Below, one piece after another: positions 53,175 to 60,930 of a DNA stretch of 64,000 bases (positions within the stretch are counted from its first letter, which is position 1; each line of letters starts with the position of its first letter). The stretch covers positions 13,318-77,317 of the forward strand of contig CAJUFH010000006.1 of assembly GCA_910585755.1 (NCBI GenBank), in the 5' to 3' direction. A model generated the notes under the pieces. It was not told where the DNA came from, searched no databases, and saw only the letters and a list, made by a program, of their open reading frames with translations. This DNA is from an uncultured Muribaculaceae bacterium (GTDB lineage: Bacteria > Bacteroidota > Bacteroidia > Bacteroidales > Muribaculaceae). Made by a program: the position numbers and the translations under genes.

Positions 53175-55760
53175 TTAGGGGAGGATGTCGGTGGTGAGGC
53201 CGAGGTCCTCCATTTCGAGGGAGGCCCAGATGAAGGGGCCGACGCCTTTGGCGTCGTTGTCGCGGACGGGCTCGGAGAGGTAGTAGGCGTAGGAGCCGTC
53301 GCGGCGGGTGTTCTCCTTGACTTTGGGGGCCGCTTTCTGGACGGCGGGGGAGATGCCCGGGCCGAGGCCTGCGACGGCGCAGCAGTTGGTCAGGGAGATG
53401 GTCTTGTCGGGGTTGACGCGGATGAAGTTGTTGACGATGCCCATGTAGGCTTTCTTGCCCGGCTCGAGGTATTTCTTGTCGGCGTAGCCTTTGCGCGCGG
53501 CCTTGAGCATGGCGTAGGAGAACATGGAGGAGCAGGTCGATTCGAGGTAGTTACCTTCGCGTTCGGGGGAGTCCATTACCTGGTACCAGAGGCCGGTTTT
53601 CTTGTCCTGCCATTTTACGACGTTGGCGAGGGTCTTGTCGAGGAGTTCCTCGACTTCGGCGCGGCGCTTGTAGTCGGCGGGGAGGGCGTCGAGAATCTCG
53701 ACGAGGGCCATGGTGTACCATCCCTGGGCACGTCCCCAGCAGTGCTGCGAGAGCCCGGTTGTGTTGTCGCTCCAGAACATGTCGCGGTTTTCGTCCCATG
53801 CGTGGCGGTTGAGGCCTGTCGCGGGGTCGAAGGTGCGCTCGTAGGTTTTCTTGAGCTGGTCGACGGCGTCGTCGTAGATTTTGGCGAGCTTCTTGCCTTT
53901 ATGGAGCTGTGGGGCGGTCAGCACTCGGTAGGGGAGCCCCATGAAGATACCGTCGAGCCATACCTGGTAGGCGTAGATTGCCTTGTGCCAGTAGACACCT
54001 TCGTTGGTGCGGGGCTGCTTTTCGAGCTGCTTCATGAGGGTCTTCATGGCGGCGAAGTTCTTGTCCTGGGGGAAGTGCTCGTGGAGGCGGGTCACGAAGT
54101 GGCCGGTGCGTACGTTGTCGAGGTTGTAGTCGGCGATGTTGTAGCCGCGGATCGAGCCGTCGGGGCGGATCATCGTGTCGGTGTAGGTCAGGCAGTAGTC
54201 GCGGATGGCGTCGTTGCCGTATTTAAGATAGGTGTCGAGCATGGCTTCGAGCTCGATGCCCATGACGTAGCTCCATTTGGGCTTCTTGGAGAAGTCGAGG
54301 AGGTAGCTCTGTGGTACTCGGGTCATTTCCGAGTGGGTCATCCACTGGGAGAAGGTCTTGTGGGGCTTCTCGTTGAGGGCGAGGGAGCCGTTGATGAAGA
54401 GGTTGTCGTAGTGGAGGTCGTGGGCCTTGCCCTTGAGGTAGTTACCGGCCTGCACGCCGTTGAAGTGGCAGTTCTTGACGTTGATGTTGTAGACGTTCGA
54501 TACGGAGTCGAGTGCTACGATCATGACGCCGTATTTGCTCTTTCCGCAGGTAACGTCCTCGAGGTAGATGTCGCGGACGGTCGGGAGGTATCCGCGGCAG
54601 CAGATTTCCTTAGGCTCGTAGTCTAGGTTGATTTTGAGGACCGACTCCTTGCACTCCCCGACGCGGATGTTGCGGCCGTAGATTTTCTCTATCACGCCAC
54701 CGCGGCAGGAGTTGGTTTTGAGGCGGAACACGCGGTCGAGGTTGGGGGAGTCCATGTCGTTGTTCTCGGCGAAGAGGTTGCGGCATCCGCCGGAGATTTC
54801 GGAGCCGATCACGATACCGCCGTGGCCGTTCTCCATCTTGCATCCGCGGATGATGATGTTCTCGGAGGGGAGGCCCCAGAGTCGTCCGTCGTTGTTGCGT
54901 CCGCTCTTTACGGCGATGCAGTCGTCGCCGGTGTTGAAGTAGCAGTTCTCGATCAGCACGCCGTCGCAGCACTCGGGGTCGCATCCGTCGCCGTTGGGGC
55001 CGTCGTTGCTGATATGGACGCCGCGGACGGTGACGTTCTTCGACAGCAGGGGGTGGATTACCCAAAAGGGGGAGCGGAGGAGCGTCAGGTTCTCGACAAG
55101 CACTCCCTCGCACTGGTTGAAGTTGACGAGCTGGGGGCGCAGGAGGTCGTCGGCGGTGAACACGCGCTCTTCAGCGGGGACACCGTCCTCGGCCATGCGG
55201 AGCAGCCGGGGGCGGCAGTGGTCGTCCTGCTGGCGGGGCATCCCCTCCTTCCAGCCGTAATGCTTCTTGCCTGACCATTTCCACCAGGTTTCGTTCGTGG
55301 CACCGCCGTCGATAGTGCCTTCGCCGGTAAGGCCGACGTTCTTGGCCTTGTAGGCGTAGACGCACGGGGAGAGGTTTGTGCAGTCAAGCCCCTCCCAGCG
55401 GGTCGGCACCAGGGGGTAGAGTTCCGGTTCGAAGGCGAAAAGGAGCGTCGCGTCCTTTTCGACCACGAGGTTCACGCCGCTTTCGAGGCGGATGGCGCCT
55501 GTGGAGTAAGTTCCGGCGGGAACGACCACGCGGCCCCCTCCGGCTTTGGCGCACGCGGCGATTGCGGCGGCGATGGCCTTTTGGTTCTTGGCCGCTGAAG
55601 CCTCGGTCGACGCGCCGTACTTGGTGATGTCGAACGAGCGGTCGGCGAACGTCGGGGCGCTGATTTTCGCCTCGACGGCCTTATACTCCGTGTCCCAGGC
55701 GCTCGCGGCGGCCAGCGCGGGCAGGAGCAGGCTCAGAAGAATCAGGGAATATTTTTTCAT
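53175..55760 (-). CDS. GH28-GH105 fusion: polygalacturonase plus unsaturated galacturonyl hydrolase
   Basis: An 861-residue exported two-enzyme protein; signal peptide about 1-20. Residues about 43-460 are GH28 with Asp258 (SNDGPNGDGCD), Asp279/Asp280 (NTGDDCIAVKSG), His313 (NGHGGIVIGSE) and Arg346/Lys348 (FRLKT). Residues about 465-861 are a GH105 alpha/alpha barrel with Asp548 (LDNVRTGHF) and Asp603 (VWLDGIFMGLP). Aromatic and polar lining is seen in GLSQHCWGRAQGWYTMALVE. GH28 hydrolyses galacturonan and GH105 removes the 4,5-unsaturated uronate that pectate lyases leave at chain ends, so this single protein finishes products of the convergent CE8-PL1 enzyme. Confidence 0.93.
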   Translation of the reverse strand: MKKYSLILLSLLLPALAAASAWDTEYKAVEAKISAPTFADRSFDITKYGASTEASAAKNQKAIAAAIAACAKAGGGRVVVPAGTYSTGAIRLESGVNLVVEKDATLLFAFEPELYPLVPTRWEGLDCTNLSPCVYAYKAKNVGLTGEGTIDGGATNETWWKWSGKKHYGWKEGMPRQQDDHCRPRLLRMAEDGVPAEERVFTADDLLRPQLVNFNQCEGVLVENLTLLRSPFWVIHPLLSKNVTVRGVHISNDGPNGDGCDPECCDGVLIENCYFNTGDDCIAVKSGRNNDGRLWGLPSENIIIRGCKMENGHGGIVIGSEISGGCRNLFAENNDMDSPNLDRVFRLKTNSCRGGVIEKIYGRNIRVGECKESVLKINLDYEPKEICCRGYLPTVRDIYLEDVTCGKSKYGVMIVALDSVSNVYNINVKNCHFNGVQAGNYLKGKAHDLHYDNLFINGSLALNEKPHKTFSQWMTHSEMTRVPQSYLLDFSKKPKWSYVMGIELEAMLDTYLKYGNDAIRDYCLTYTDTMIRPDGSIRGYNIADYNLDNVRTGHFVTRLHEHFPQDKNFAAMKTLMKQLEKQPRTNEGVYWHKAIYAYQVWLDGIFMGLPYRVLTAPQLHKGKKLAKIYDDAVDQLKKTYERTFDPATGLNRHAWDENRDMFWSDNTTGLSQHCWGRAQGWYTMALVEILDALPADYKRRAEVEELLDKTLANVVKWQDKKTGLWYQVMDSPEREGNYLESTCSSMFSYAMLKAARKGYADKKYLEPGKKAYMGIVNNFIRVNPDKTISLTNCCAVAGLGPGISPAVQKAAPKVKENTRRDGSYAYYLSEPVRDNDAKGVGPFIWASLEMEDLGLTTDILP

Positions 55761-56112
55761 GATATGTTATGGGTTAAAGAATCATAGGTTCCGATGTGCA
55801 AGGTCAAAATTAGCGAATAATAAGCGCGAATCAGTGGAAGAATTGGCGGAATATGCGCCAGTGCGGTTTTTATCATTAACAAATGGAGGCGGCGGGGGTA
55901 AATTCCTCCCCGCGGCGTCGCGGGGGGGCGGGGCGGCAGGGTGGGGGAATTGGTGGAAAATGGGGGAAATGTTGTTATAGCGTCCGCGGGGTACTTAAAT
56001 ATGACGAATTTTTGCTTTGCCGTTTGTCGCGGGTTGTTAAATTTGCGCACTCTTAAATCAGTACTCCTTAGAGAGCTTAAATCGAAACCAACATAAAAAC
56101 AGCAATCCGAAA
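55761..56112. promoter_or_regulatory. 352-bp divergent intergenic region between GH28-GH105 and xylB
   Basis: No gene is seen. A -7-like TAATTTTG for leftward transcription is the complement of 55805-55812, without a well-placed -33 box. A G-run tract at 55921-55966 (GGGGGGGCGGGGCGGCAGGG then TGGGGG) fits a G-quadruplex pattern on the plus strand. The xylB promoter is at 56016-56045. Confidence 0.5.
56016..56045 (+). promoter_or_regulatory. Bacteroidota-type promoter of xylB
   Basis: TTTG (56016-56019), 18-nt spacer, TAAATTTG (56038-56045). The ATG at 56113 follows after a 67-nt AT-rich leader. I saw no obvious operator, and no xylose regulator gene is in the window. Confidence 0.65.
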
Positions 56113-57588
56113 ATGTACTTATTAGGCTATGATATCGGCACTTCCTCGGTGAAGGCTTGCATCGTCAACGCCTCCAGCGGCGAGATTGTCGCGTCTGATT
56201 TCTATCCCCGCCAGGAGGCCCCCATCAAGTCGCTCCGTCCCGGATGGGCCGAGCAGAATCCCGAGGACTGGTGGACCCGCGTCAAGGAGGCGACCCGTTC
56301 GGTGCTCGCCGCCTCGAAGGTTGACCCGGCCGACATCAAGGCTATCGGAATCTCGTACCAGATGCACGGTGTGGTGCTCCTCGACAAGGATGGGCGCGTG
56401 CTCCGCGACAGTATAATATGGTGTGACTCGCGCGGCGTTCCCTACGGCGAGCGCGCCGTCGCGGACCTCGGGGCCGAGAAAATCATGCCCGGAATCCTGA
56501 ACAAGCCCGGCAACTTCACGGCTACGAAGCTCGCGTGGGTGAAGGAGAACGAGCCGGAGCTGTTCGAGCGCGTGTGGAAGGTGATGCTTCCGGGCGACTA
56601 TGCCGCCTGGCGCATGACCGGCCGCTGCCTGACGAACCCCGAGGGGCTTTCAGAATACATGCTATGGGACTTCCAGGCCGACGCGCCCTCGAAGCTGATG
56701 ATGGACTATTTCGGCTTCCCGATGGATATTCTCCCGGAGGTTGTCCCGACTTTCGGCGACCAGGGAGGGCTTACGGCAGAAGCCGCTGCCGAACTGGGTC
56801 TCAAGGAGGGTACCCCGGTAACCTACCGCGCCGGCGACCAGCCGAACAACGCCCTGTCGCTCAACGTGTTCGAGCCGGGCGAAATCGCCTCTACCGCCGG
56901 GACCTCGGGCGTTGTCTACGGCATTAACGGGACTGTTGATTACGACCCCCTGAGCCGCGTCAACAACTTCGCCCACGTCAACCATACGAAGGCCGCGCCG
57001 CGTATCGGCGTCATGACCTGCATCAACGGCACCGGCATCCTCAATTCCTGGATGAAGCGCAACGTGGCTCCGACCGGCTGCTCCTACGACGAGATGAACG
57101 CTATCGCCGCCCAGGCTCCCGCCGGGAGCGCCGGCGTCTCGATTCTGCCGTTCGGCAACGGGGCGGAGCGCGTGCTGGAGAACCGCGAGGCGGGCTGCTC
57201 CTTCCACGGCATCAACTTCAACATCCACAACCGCTCCCACCTCCTCCGCGCGGCGCAGGAGGGCATCGTGTTCTCCTTCATGTACGGCATGGAGATTATG
57301 GAGAGCATCGGCATGAAGATTGACAAGATCCACGCCGGGAACGCCAACATGTTCCTCTCGCCGGTGTTCCGCGAGACGCTGGCGGGGGTTTCCGGGGCCA
57401 CAATCCACCTGTTCGACACCGACGGGGCTGCCGGAGCTGCCCGCGGGGCCGGAATCGGGGCCGGAATCTACTCGTCGCCGAAGGAGGCGTTCGCGTCGCT
57501 GAAGCAGCTCGCGGTAATCGAGCCGCCGAAGGACCGCGAGCCTTACCTCGAGGCCTATCATAAATGGAAATCAATATTAGAAAAATAA
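56113..57588 (+). CDS. xylB: Xylulokinase
   Basis: A 491-residue FGGY-family kinase that phosphorylates D-xylulose to xylulose 5-phosphate in the cytosol. Visible marks: the phosphate-binding start YLLGYDIGTSSVKA, QMHGVVLLDKDG, the catalytic base Asp242 in RAGDQPNNAL, the ASTAGTSGVVYG adenosine-binding segment, and the C-terminal VSGATIHLFDTDGAAGAARG. Length is normal. Xylose isomerase follows 27 bp later, then XylE, so the assignment to xylulose rather than another FGGY substrate is well supported. Confidence 0.95.
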   Translation: MYLLGYDIGTSSVKACIVNASSGEIVASDFYPRQEAPIKSLRPGWAEQNPEDWWTRVKEATRSVLAASKVDPADIKAIGISYQMHGVVLLDKDGRVLRDSIIWCDSRGVPYGERAVADLGAEKIMPGILNKPGNFTATKLAWVKENEPELFERVWKVMLPGDYAAWRMTGRCLTNPEGLSEYMLWDFQADAPSKLMMDYFGFPMDILPEVVPTFGDQGGLTAEAAAELGLKEGTPVTYRAGDQPNNALSLNVFEPGEIASTAGTSGVVYGINGTVDYDPLSRVNNFAHVNHTKAAPRIGVMTCINGTGILNSWMKRNVAPTGCSYDEMNAIAAQAPAGSAGVSILPFGNGAERVLENREAGCSFHGINFNIHNRSHLLRAAQEGIVFSFMYGMEIMESIGMKIDKIHAGNANMFLSPVFRETLAGVSGATIHLFDTDGAAGAARGAGIGAGIYSSPKEAFASLKQLAVIEPPKDREPYLEAYHKWKSILEK

Positions 57589-57615
57589 AATCAACCCAAC
57601 ATAAATCAAACTGCA

Positions 57616-58932
57616 ATGTCAAAGAAAGAGTATTTCCCTAACGTGGGCAAAATCGCCTACGAGGGTCCCGAAAGCTACAACCCGATGGCCTACCGCTACT
57701 ACGACGCTGAGCGCGTTGTTCTCGGCAAGCCTATGAAAGAATGGCTGAAATTCGCCATGGCCTGGTGGCACACCCTCTGCGCCGAAGGTGGCGACCAGTT
57801 CGGAGCCGGCACCAAGAAGTTCCCCTGGAACGAGGGCCCCGACGCGATGACCATCGCCAAGCAGAAGGCCGACGCGGGCTTCGAGGTCATGCAGAAGCTC
57901 GGCATCGAATATTTCTGCTTCCATGATACCGACCTCATCGGCGACCTCGGCGATATCGACGACTACGAGGCACGCATGAAGGAAATCGTGGCTTACCTCA
58001 AGGAGAAGATGGCCGAGACCGGCATCAAGAACCTCTGGGGCACCGCCAACGTCTTCGGCAACGGCCGCTACATGAACGGCGCCGCTACCAACCCCGACTT
58101 CGACGTAGTTGCCCGCGCCGCTGTCCAGATTAAGAACGCTATCGACGCTACCATTGCCCTCGGCGGTCAGAACTACGTTTTCTGGGGTGGCCGCGAAGGT
58201 TACATGAGCCTTCTGAACACCGACCAGAAGCGCGAGAAGGAGCACCTGGCCATGATGCTCACCATGGCCCGCGACTACGCCCGCTCGAAGGGCTTCACCG
58301 GCACCTTCCTGATCGAGCCGAAGCCCATGGAACCCTCCAAGCACCAGTACGACGTCGACACCGAGACCGTTGTCGGCTTCCTCAAGGCCCACGGCCTCGA
58401 CAAGGACTTCAAGGTTAACATCGAGGTTAACCACGCCACCCTCGCCGGCCACACCTTCGAGCACGAGCTCTGCGTGGCTGTCGACAACGATATGCTCGGC
58501 TCCATCGACGCCAACCGCGGCGACTACCAGAACGGCTGGGACACCGACCAGTTCCCCATCGACAACTACGAGCTGACCCAGGCCATGATGCAGATTATCC
58601 GCAACGGCGGCCTCGGCAACGGCGGCACTAACTTCGACGCCAAGACCCGTCGCAACTCCACCGACCTGGAGGATATCTTCATCGCCCACATCGCCGGCAT
58701 GGACGCCATGGCCCGCGCTCTTCTCAGCGCCGCCGACGTGCTCGAGAAATCTCCCTACAAGAAGATGGTCGAGGAGCGCTACGCTTCCTTCGACAAGGGG
58801 GAGGGCAAGAAGTTCGAAGAGGGCAAGATGACCCTCGAAGAGGTTGTCGCCTACGCCAAGACCCAGCCCGAGCCCGCCGTTACTTCCGGCAAGCAGGAGC
58901 TGTACGAGGCTATCGTCAACATGTACGCTTAA
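57616..58932 (+). CDS. xylA: Xylose isomerase
   Basis: A 438-residue cytosolic enzyme interconverting D-xylose and D-xylulose, class II type by length. Metal and catalytic residues: His103 and Asp106 (FCFHDTD), Trp/Glu in FPWNEGPDAM, Glu234 (FLIEPKPMEPSKHQYD), and NHATLAGHTFEHE with downstream DANRGD for the second metal. Codon use is strongly biased to a few GC-ending codons, as in highly expressed genes. It lies between xylB (27 bp upstream) and the structured intergenic element before xylE. Confidence 0.97.
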   Translation: MSKKEYFPNVGKIAYEGPESYNPMAYRYYDAERVVLGKPMKEWLKFAMAWWHTLCAEGGDQFGAGTKKFPWNEGPDAMTIAKQKADAGFEVMQKLGIEYFCFHDTDLIGDLGDIDDYEARMKEIVAYLKEKMAETGIKNLWGTANVFGNGRYMNGAATNPDFDVVARAAVQIKNAIDATIALGGQNYVFWGGREGYMSLLNTDQKREKEHLAMMLTMARDYARSKGFTGTFLIEPKPMEPSKHQYDVDTETVVGFLKAHGLDKDFKVNIEVNHATLAGHTFEHELCVAVDNDMLGSIDANRGDYQNGWDTDQFPIDNYELTQAMMQIIRNGGLGNGGTNFDAKTRRNSTDLEDIFIAHIAGMDAMARALLSAADVLEKSPYKKMVEERYASFDKGEGKKFEEGKMTLEEVVAYAKTQPEPAVTSGKQELYEAIVNMYA

Positions 58933-58939
58933 ATCCTTT

Positions 58940-59065
58940 CGCGGCGCGTGATAACGGCCCGTCTGGGTCGTCGCCGAAGCCACTCGGAGTCGGTCACAAT
59001 CTTCAGATTGCTCCCTCCTCCTCGGACTCCGGCTCCTACCATCCGAACCGTTCTGACGCGCCGCG
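58940..59065 (+). repeat. Repeated intergenic stem-loop element, copy C
   Basis: CGCGGCGCGT (58940-58949) pairs with 59056-59065, and AACGG (58953-58957) with CCGTT (59048-59052). An inner hairpin joins CGGAGTC (58985-58991) and GACTCCG (59025-59031). The TAACGGCCCGTCTGGG core at 58952-58967, continued by TCGTCG, matches the element at 24622 with one change. The rest of the gap to xylE (to 59202) holds nothing else I recognise. Confidence 0.55.
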
Positions 59066-59202
59066 GCCATCCGGCGGAACCCCGATTGACCTCGTCGGAC
59101 TCGTCTGACCTGTCTGACCAGTCCGACGGGAAACTCTCCGGGGTTCCGCCCGGATTCCCTTAATCCCCAATTCTTTAATATATTCGCCTTCAAGCTAATT
59201 CC

Positions 59203-60693
59203 ATGAGCAACAACGATAAAGGAAGCAAGCTGTATCTGTTCTCCATCGTCCTGGTGGCGGTGTTGGGCGGGTTGCTGTTCGGCTATGACACCGCCGTTAT
59301 TTCCGGCGCCGAGCGCGGCCTTCAGGCGTTCTTCCTCGGAGCGAAAGATTTCGTCTACTCCGATACCATACACGGCATTACTTCTTCCAGCGCCCTGCTT
59401 GGATGTATCATCGGCGCCGCCCTCTCGGGCTATTTCGCCGGGAACTTCGGGCGCAAGAAGTCGCTGATTATCGCCGGAGTGTTCTTCTTCGTGTCGGCAC
59501 TCGGCTCCTACTATCCCGAATTCATGTTCTACGACTACGGGGTCCCCTCGTACAGCCTCCTGTGGGCGTTCAACGTCTACCGCGTGATAGGGGGCGTCGG
59601 CGTGGGCCTCGCATCGGCAATCTGCCCGATGTATATCGCCGAGGTCGCCCCGAGCAACCTCCGCGGCACGCTCGTGTCCTGGAACCAGTTCGCTATTATC
59701 TTCGGCCAGCTCGTTGTCTACTTCGTCAACTTCCTGATTCTCGGCGAGCACACACAGCCGATTATCGAGAAGATGGGTGAGGCGCTCTACACCGTTTCCC
59801 CCCAGAGCGATCCCTGGACCGTGAGCACCGGCTGGCGCTATATGTTCGGCTCCGAGGCGTTCGTGGCCGGAATCTTCACGATTCTCGTATGCTTCGTGCC
59901 CGAGAGCCCGCGCTACCTGGCCCTGATTGGCAAAGACTCGCGCGCGCTGTCGATTCTGGAGCGTATCAACGGCAAGGTCAAGGCCCGCGAGATTCTGACT
60001 CAGATCAAGGAGACCGTCGAGGTGAAGTCCGAGAAGCTGTTCTCCTTCGGCGTGATGGTGATTTTCGTCGGCGTGATGCTGTCAGTGTTCCAGCAGGCGG
60101 TCGGCATCAATGCCGTGCTCTACTACGCGCCGCGCATCTTCGAGTCGATGAACATGGGTAACCCGATGGTCCAGACCGTCATAATGGGTATCGTCAATAT
60201 CTCGTTCACCCTCGTGGCTGTGTTCACCGTAGAGAAGCTGGGGCGCAAGCCGCTTTTGATCTGGGGCTCGATCGGCATGGCGGTCGGCGCTCTCGGCGTC
60301 GCGCTGAGCAACGTCGTGGCGTGCCCGCCGCTGATGCCCGTCATAAGCATCATGGTCTACTCGGCCTCGTTCATGTTCTCCTGGGGCCCGATTTGCTGGG
60401 TTCTGATCGCGGAGATTTTCCCGAACACGATCCGTTCGCAGGCCGTTGCCATCGCCGTCGCCTTCCAGTGGATTTTCAACTTCATCGTGTCGTCGACCTT
60501 CGTGCCGATGTACAACATGAGCCTCGGCGACATGGGCGACAAGTTCGGCCACTTCTTCGCGTACGCCCTCTACGGCGTGATATGCGTCCTGGCGGCCCTG
60601 TTCGTCTTCAAGCTCGTTCCCGAAACCAAGGGCAAGACCCTGGAGGATATGACCGAGCTGTGGCGCAACCGCTCGAAAAAACAGAAACTCTGA
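59203..60693 (+). CDS. xylE: D-xylose:H+ symporter (XylE-type sugar porter)
   Basis: A 496-residue inner-membrane MFS sugar porter. Signatures: GGLLFGYDTAVISGAERGL in helix 1, GYFAGNFGRKKSL after helix 2, VYRVIGGVGVGLAS, the PESPRYL motif before the central loop, QQAVGINAVLYYAPRIFESM (sugar-binding helix 7), and PETKGKTLEDM at the end. Order with xylB and xylA supports xylose as substrate, although XylE-type porters of Bacteroidota may carry other hexoses or pentoses. It lies 270 bp after xylA; a separate promoter was not identified. Confidence 0.93.
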   Translation: MSNNDKGSKLYLFSIVLVAVLGGLLFGYDTAVISGAERGLQAFFLGAKDFVYSDTIHGITSSSALLGCIIGAALSGYFAGNFGRKKSLIIAGVFFFVSALGSYYPEFMFYDYGVPSYSLLWAFNVYRVIGGVGVGLASAICPMYIAEVAPSNLRGTLVSWNQFAIIFGQLVVYFVNFLILGEHTQPIIEKMGEALYTVSPQSDPWTVSTGWRYMFGSEAFVAGIFTILVCFVPESPRYLALIGKDSRALSILERINGKVKAREILTQIKETVEVKSEKLFSFGVMVIFVGVMLSVFQQAVGINAVLYYAPRIFESMNMGNPMVQTVIMGIVNISFTLVAVFTVEKLGRKPLLIWGSIGMAVGALGVALSNVVACPPLMPVISIMVYSASFMFSWGPICWVLIAEIFPNTIRSQAVAIAVAFQWIFNFIVSSTFVPMYNMSLGDMGDKFGHFFAYALYGVICVLAALFVFKLVPETKGKTLEDMTELWRNRSKKQKL

Positions 60694-60705
60694 TTTGACA
60701 ACCGC

Positions 60706-60751
60706 GAAGAGCCGGGGGAGGCTGTCCGCCCATCCCCGGCTCTTCCTTTAT
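60706..60751 (+). terminator. Rho-independent terminator after xylE
   Basis: GAAGAGCCGGGG (60706-60717) pairs perfectly with 60734-60745 across a GC-rich loop, followed by CTTTATT. It starts 13 bp after the stop. Confidence 0.85.
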
Positions 60752-60755
60752 TGTC

Positions 60756-60833
60756 AAAGTGAATAGTGAATAAAGTGGAAGGTTAAGATAATAGTTCCGC
60801 TAAGGAAGTATTAACTTCACCCTTTACCTTCAC
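60756..60833. repeat. GTGAA-rich intergenic element, second copy
   Basis: AAAGTGAATAGTGAATAAAG and onward (60756-60786) is partly complementary to TTAACTTCACCCTTTACC and onward (60811-60833), enclosing a central AT-rich hairpin. Its layout and wording match the element at 41984-42117. Beyond it, up to 60930, only a small GC hairpin (AGCGCC..GGCGCT near 60850) and an AT-rich leader are seen. Confidence 0.5.
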
Positions 60834-60930
60834 CCGAATTTCCTCCGCGAAGCGCCGGTAGGGCGCTCCGCCAACCCAACGAAAACTATCTAATTACCTA
60901 ACTTACTTACCTATCGTTTACTTAAACACA

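Noticed and set aside
57619..59751. 710-codon open frame on the minus strand
   Set aside because: It lies opposite xylA and the start of xylE, spans their intergenic repeat, and shows no protein family features.
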